The position numbers and the translations under genes are program-made. 64,000 nt of DNA from Nymphaea colorata (taxonomy: Eukaryota > Streptophyta > Magnoliopsida > Nymphaeales > Nymphaeaceae): contig NC_045151.1 in NCBI RefSeq assembly GCF_008831285.2, positions 10,406,571 to 10,470,570 of the forward strand. The letters are read 5' to 3'. Within the stretch, counting starts at the first letter, position 1. Every line of letters starts with the position of its first letter. The notes under the pieces are model-generated. The model saw only the letters and a list, made by a program, of their open reading frames with translations, had not been told where the DNA came from and did not search any database. Shown piece after piece: positions 59,966 through 64,000 of the stretch.

Positions 59966-61035
59966 ATGACACTTTGATTTTTTCTTTAAAAATCAAATTT
60001 ATAGAAAAAATATATGTGAGCAGTATCATATTGGAAAATAACATTTTAGGCAACATTATACACATAAGTCAGAAAACATAGGTCCTGATATATCAAAAAC
60101 AGAAGTGGCAACTTCAGGTTCCAATATTGTTGTTGACATTTTCATTATATATATGACAAGAATGACAATTTTAGGTTTCAATATTATTGTTGACATCAGA
60201 GGCCACTTATCATTTACCACTAATAATTGTACATTCCAAACTTCGAGTATTTGTGTCTAAATTTTCCTAACTTATGCTTGTGGTTTATTTGAGAGAAAAG
60301 AGTTGGCAAAAGGACTCCTCATATTCTACATTGTTTAAAAACTAAGATGTCATTGACTTATATAACAGCAATATAGTTCTAGCACTAGTGCAACAAATTA
60401 TTCAAATTTGGAAGCTATATAGACAAATAAAAAAAGTTTTTGTCACAATGTATTTGATAGCAGTAATATAAATGTTATATTTTAATATTAATATTTTTGG
60501 CATTGAATGCTATATAAATATATTTTGTGTGGGAGAGAAATTGGTAGGCACTAAAGCCCTAGATGCAAACCCTATAAAAAATCATTTTGACCACTAGTTT
60601 GTCCAATATAAATGGTTGAAAATAATTGAGAGAAAAGTTATTCCTTATGCTAGATTATTAAAATCCCTTCTTGAATTGTTCTCGACTATCCATCTTCAAA
60701 AAACCAATGGCTAAAATTAGTGTTTATGTGTCTCATACCTACCAATGTCTCTCTCTCTCCCCACCCACCCACCCCCCCCGCCCATATATGTACACACACA
60801 CATAATTTTTCCAATATAAATGGTTGGAAAAAAATGGGAGAAAAAGTTACACGTTTATGTTAGATTATTAAAATACCCTTATTGAATTTTTCTCAGCTGT
60901 CCATCTTGAAAAAATCAGTGGCTAAAATTATAGTTTATGGGTCTCATACCTACCAATGTCTCTCTCTCTCTCTTGATATATATATATATATATATATCAC
61001 ACAGACAAATGCACACAGACATATAGAGAGAAAAA

Positions 61036-61640
61036 ATGAGATTTTCACAGGGACGACGAGCCGGAACCCACCAAAAACCCGGCCACTCAATGGAGTCCTT
61101 CCTTTGTGAAGTACTCTGCAAGTGAGCTTCACCATTATGCTTTAAAGAAGACATTAACTGATACGCAATTGACCTTTTGTCTGCTCATTAATGGCTTGTA
61201 AGTCATGAAAATGCCAATTTGAGGTGCAAAGGTAGTATAGTTTATCTTTTCTTCTAAATTTAGATGTAGTGATGTAACGAACGTGAGGTGATGATGGAAT
61301 CAGATCTGTGCAGAAAGAAAGTTCGTCATGTTTTTGGGTCAGGATCATAACGAGCTTTCTTTCTGTGCAGATCTGATTCTATCATCACCTCATGTTCATT
61401 ACATTACTACATCTAAATTAAAAAAAAAAAGATAAACTGTACTGCCTTCGCACCTCAAATTGGCATTTTTATGACTCGCAAGCATTAATGAGTAGACAAA
61501 AGGTCAATTGCGCATCAGTTAAAGTCTTCTGTAAAGCATAATGGTGGAGCTCACCTGTAGATGACTTCAAGGGAAGGACTCCATTGAGTGGCCTGATTTT
61601 TGGTGGGTTCCAGCTCGTCATCCCCTCAAAAAGATTAAAT
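61036..61640. repeat. Palindrome of about 600 bp, centre about 61338
   Basis: Arms of about 260-290 bp are near-perfect reverse complements: CAGATCTGTGCAGAAAGAAA at 61301 pairs with TTTCTTTCTGTGCAGATCTG ending 61375, and GGACTCCATTGAGTGGCC near 61577 pairs with GGCCACTCAATGGAGTCC near 61080. The loop is about 40 bp. It is fold-back-element-like, with no coding capacity. Confidence 0.88.
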
Positions 61641-61792
61641 GGCAATGTCGATCTCGTGTGAATTGCTGGATCCACTTCCACAGATAAAACATATTGGATC
61701 TTGAGAAATTGCCAAACAGTTTCTCCATCTTTCTCAAGATTGAGACTGGATATACAGATAACATCATTGTGAAGAGACACTAAGGAATGCAT

Positions 61793-62657
61793 TTTAAAAA
61801 ATTTCACGTGGAAGCTTCTTTCACAGCACATTTCGTTAAGATTAGTATCCCGTGTTTAGAAGGCGTAATCCTCTGAAACACTGTTTACGCTTTAAGACTA
61901 TTGTGTGAGAAGGGCAACAGTTTCATCACCTTCGACGGTGATGGTAAAAAAAATAATAACAAGAAAGTGTGCAATTAAAATCACAAAAAATGACATATGT
62001 CAAGTGTAAGCCATGAACCATATATCGTATAACATAGAATTTTTTAAGAAAAGCAAGTGCAAGAAGTCTTTCAAAAAAAAAGCTCGGCATAGCCAGGTTT
62101 TCGTGAAGTGTTCCATTTCCAAAGTCAAGTGATGCTGTTGATGCTACAATGATCGATCAAACGTGATTGTGAAAAGTAGATGTTGGGAGGAACGAGGAGA
62201 CTTGGTGAATGCCCATTGATGAGGGGGCCTAGCGCCGGGGTCTGGTCAAACTTTCTGGACAAGTGTTCATGCTCAGCCTTTGCTTTGACTGCCCGTCACA
62301 TATGGAGGCTTCGATTTGCCAGTTCGAGTCCATATGATATATGGTTCATGGCTTTCATTTGACATTTGTCATTTTTTGTGATTTTAATTGCACACTTTCT
62401 TGTTGTTATTATTTTTTTTACCATCACCATGGAAGGTGATCTTGCTATTTTAGCAGTACATCACATGCCATCGCTGTAGTAATCCCTGCCTGCCTTGACA
62501 CATATGGACAAGTTACGTATAAAAGGAAACTGTTGCCCTTCTCACACAATAGTCTTAAAGCGTAAACAGTGTTTCAGAGGATTACGCCTTCTAAACACGG
62601 GATACTAATCTTAACGAAATGTGCTGTGAAAGAAGCTTCCACGTGAAATTTTTTAAC
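61793..62657. repeat. Palindrome of about 865 bp, centre about 62225, with about 280-bp spacer
   Basis: The left arm (61793 to about 62045) and right arm (about 62335 to 62657) are reverse complements: AAACACTGTTTACGCTTTAA pairs with TTAAAGCGTAAACAGTGTTT, and GTGTGCAATTAAAATCACAA pairs with TTGTGATTTTAATTGCACAC. The right arm has an extra stretch at about 62445-62525. The central spacer has no recognised gene. Confidence 0.88.
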
Positions 62658-62663
62658 CATGCA

Positions 62664-62826
62664 GGGGCAGAGCTATGAATTTTTTATTAGAATGGCCAAA
62701 CCATAGTTTTAAATTTTTGACGAGGGTTGAAATTGTTACTTTTTAAAACTTCTATACACGGTAAATGAAATTACATGTAAATTTTTTCTATGACCCCTGT
62801 CGGCCTCCCTGGCTTTGCCCCTACTA
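62664..62826. mobile_element. MITE-like element, same family as 54336-54541
   Basis: It starts CAGGGGCAGAGCTATGAATT directly after the 62.66-kb palindrome and ends CTGGCTTTGCCCCTAC. No coding sequence. Confidence 0.55.
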
Positions 62827-62889
62827 CCATACCTTCACAAACCAATGACTAAAACTTGAGGTCTACTAGAATGCTCAGTAAGATGCTTG

Positions 62890-63445
62890 GATTTGTCCTT
62901 CAAAACCCAAATTAATAGAAAAAATATATGTGAGCAGGAAAGATATTGGAAAATAATGTTTCAGACAACATTATATGCATAAGTAAAAAAAACTCAGGTC
63001 AACATTATATGCATAAGTAAAAAAAACTCAGGTTTCTATGTATTGAAAACCAGAATGGCAATTTTAGATTTCAATATCGTTGTTGACATTTTTGATGTGT
63101 CTATCATGACAAGAATGACAATTTTAGATTTCAAATTATTATTGTTGACATTGAAGGCCATTTATCATTTACCACTACCAATTGTACATTCCAAACTTCG
63201 TGTATTTTTATCTAAGTTTTCCTAACTTAGGCTTGTGCTTTAATAGAGATAATAGAGTTGGCATAAAGGCCCCTCACATCCAACATTGCTTAAAAACTAG
63301 ATGTCATAGATTTATACAATGGGTGACATAGTTTTAGCATTAGTGCAGCAAATTATTCAAATTTTGCAAGCTATATATGCACATGTAAAAAACCTTGTGT
63401 CACAACATATTTGATAACAGTAATGGAAATTTCAGATTTTACTAT
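62890..63445. repeat. Direct diverged copy of 59980-60560
   Basis: The stretch AATAGAAAAAATATATGTGAGC through TATTTGATAACAGTAAT repeats part of the right palindrome arm in the same orientation; a 40-bp subunit (CAACATTATATGCATAAGTA) is itself doubled at 62967-63030. Confidence 0.75.
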
Positions 63446-63446
63446 T

Positions 63447-63460
63447 AATATTTATGAATG

Positions 63461-63492
<32 letters not shown>

Positions 63493-63500
63493 CATTCATA

Positions 63501-63535
<35 letters not shown>
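63447..63535. repeat. Perfect (TA)n-centred palindrome
   Basis: ATTTATGAATGCTAT, a TA run, then ATAGCATTCATAAAT form a perfect inverted repeat; a second TA run follows to 63535. Confidence 0.92.
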
Positions 63536-63539
<4 letters not shown>

Positions 63540-64000
63540 TTGATGATGCGACATTTAATTAATTTCGTTACATGTTTATGAACGTATTATTATAAAATAA
63601 AATTTTCAGAAAGGTAAATGATTTATAATGTATATTTTCATGAAAAAATTATGTCATAGCTTGTGAAGTTTTAGAACAATTATTATTTATATTTTTATGC
63701 CAAAGACGAAAAAAACTAATGTCAAACCTTGTGAATTACCAACTAATTGACCAATCGGCCTATAAATTCGTTCTCATAGTCTTGATCCTCAATCTATATA
63801 TGCTGCAGTTAAATGCGTCATGGCTCCATCCAAGCTCCTTTCAAAAGAGAAGTTAGGATTTCAGTTGATGCAAGAATGAAGCTATTAAATATCTTGAATA
63901 TGTATCACGTGCATCATATTTTCAATTACTTAAATCCATTTTTTAGGTGCCCCTTGTAATCTTGTATTTCTAAAATCGTTTCAATACTGAGATTGAGATT
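63536..64000. other. Repeat-derived non-coding DNA
   Basis: 63550-63740 is an inverted, diverged copy of the 48240-48640 repeat family. The remainder has no recognised feature. Confidence 0.45.

Larger units (their letters stand above)
56640..61020. repeat. Right arm of the large imperfect inverted repeat
   Basis: It matches 49036-55175 on the opposite strand (pairs listed there), without the 2-kb insertion and without the outer half of the TIR domain. No intact gene lies in it. Confidence 0.82.

Overview
The window is nuclear DNA of a flowering plant. The evidence is spliced plant gene fragments (CDKC, TAF1, HRQ1, MAP65, Obg), two plant type I MADS-box genes, Ty1/copia and LINE relics, AT-rich intergenic DNA with long (TA)n, (CA)n and (GA)n runs, and a piece of plastid DNA. 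A TIR resistance-gene relic argues against a monocot; the species is not identifiable from the sequence. Most of the window is accessory: few genes are whole, and much of the rest is broken gene fragments, transposons and repeats.

Layout. 1-5.4 kb: last four exons of a CDKC protein kinase (+) with two stop codons in the C-terminal tail; intron 3 carries a complete 798-bp TIR element with an 8-bp target duplication. 5.4-12.6 kb: mostly non-coding, with weak exon relics and microsatellites. 12.6-12.9 kb: 3' exon of an Obg GTPase (-), truncated. 13.3-14.3 kb: an intact intronless type I (M-gamma-like) MADS-box gene. 15-15.5 kb: LINE relic. 17.2-20.2 kb: a 3,018-bp TG...CA element with an exact 5-bp target duplication, probably a solo LTR. 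21.1-22.5 kb: tandem duplication. 24.0-25.0 kb: an M-alpha-type MADS-box gene with a one-base frameshift near its 3' end. 25.6-28.4 kb: six exons of TAF1, with a frameshift and a stop. 30.2-30.9 kb: a chimeric block made of pieces of the TAF1 and CDKC loci. 32.4-37.7 kb: the last 12 exons of an HRQ1 RecQ-family helicase (-), open throughout but cut in mid-exon by tandem GC-rich transposon units (37.7-40.2 kb). 40.6-43.3 kb: a deleted copia element in which integrase is fused in frame to RNase H.

43.3-64 kb is an array of diverged, mutually inverted modules. It contains a large imperfect palindrome (arms about 49.0-55.2 and 56.6-61.0 kb) carrying MAP65 exon copies on both strands and a broken TIR domain. 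The left arm alone was later interrupted by about 2 kb containing plastid psaA-psaB and a trnQ-like sequence. Two smaller palindromes (61.0-61.6 and 61.8-62.7 kb) and more copies follow.

The genes do not form a pathway. Only the two MADS-box genes look like candidate expressed genes contained wholly in the window; the HRQ1 and CDKC parts could belong to larger genes. All homology calls are from recognising protein motifs by eye, and all repeat boundaries are approximate unless a target duplication is stated.
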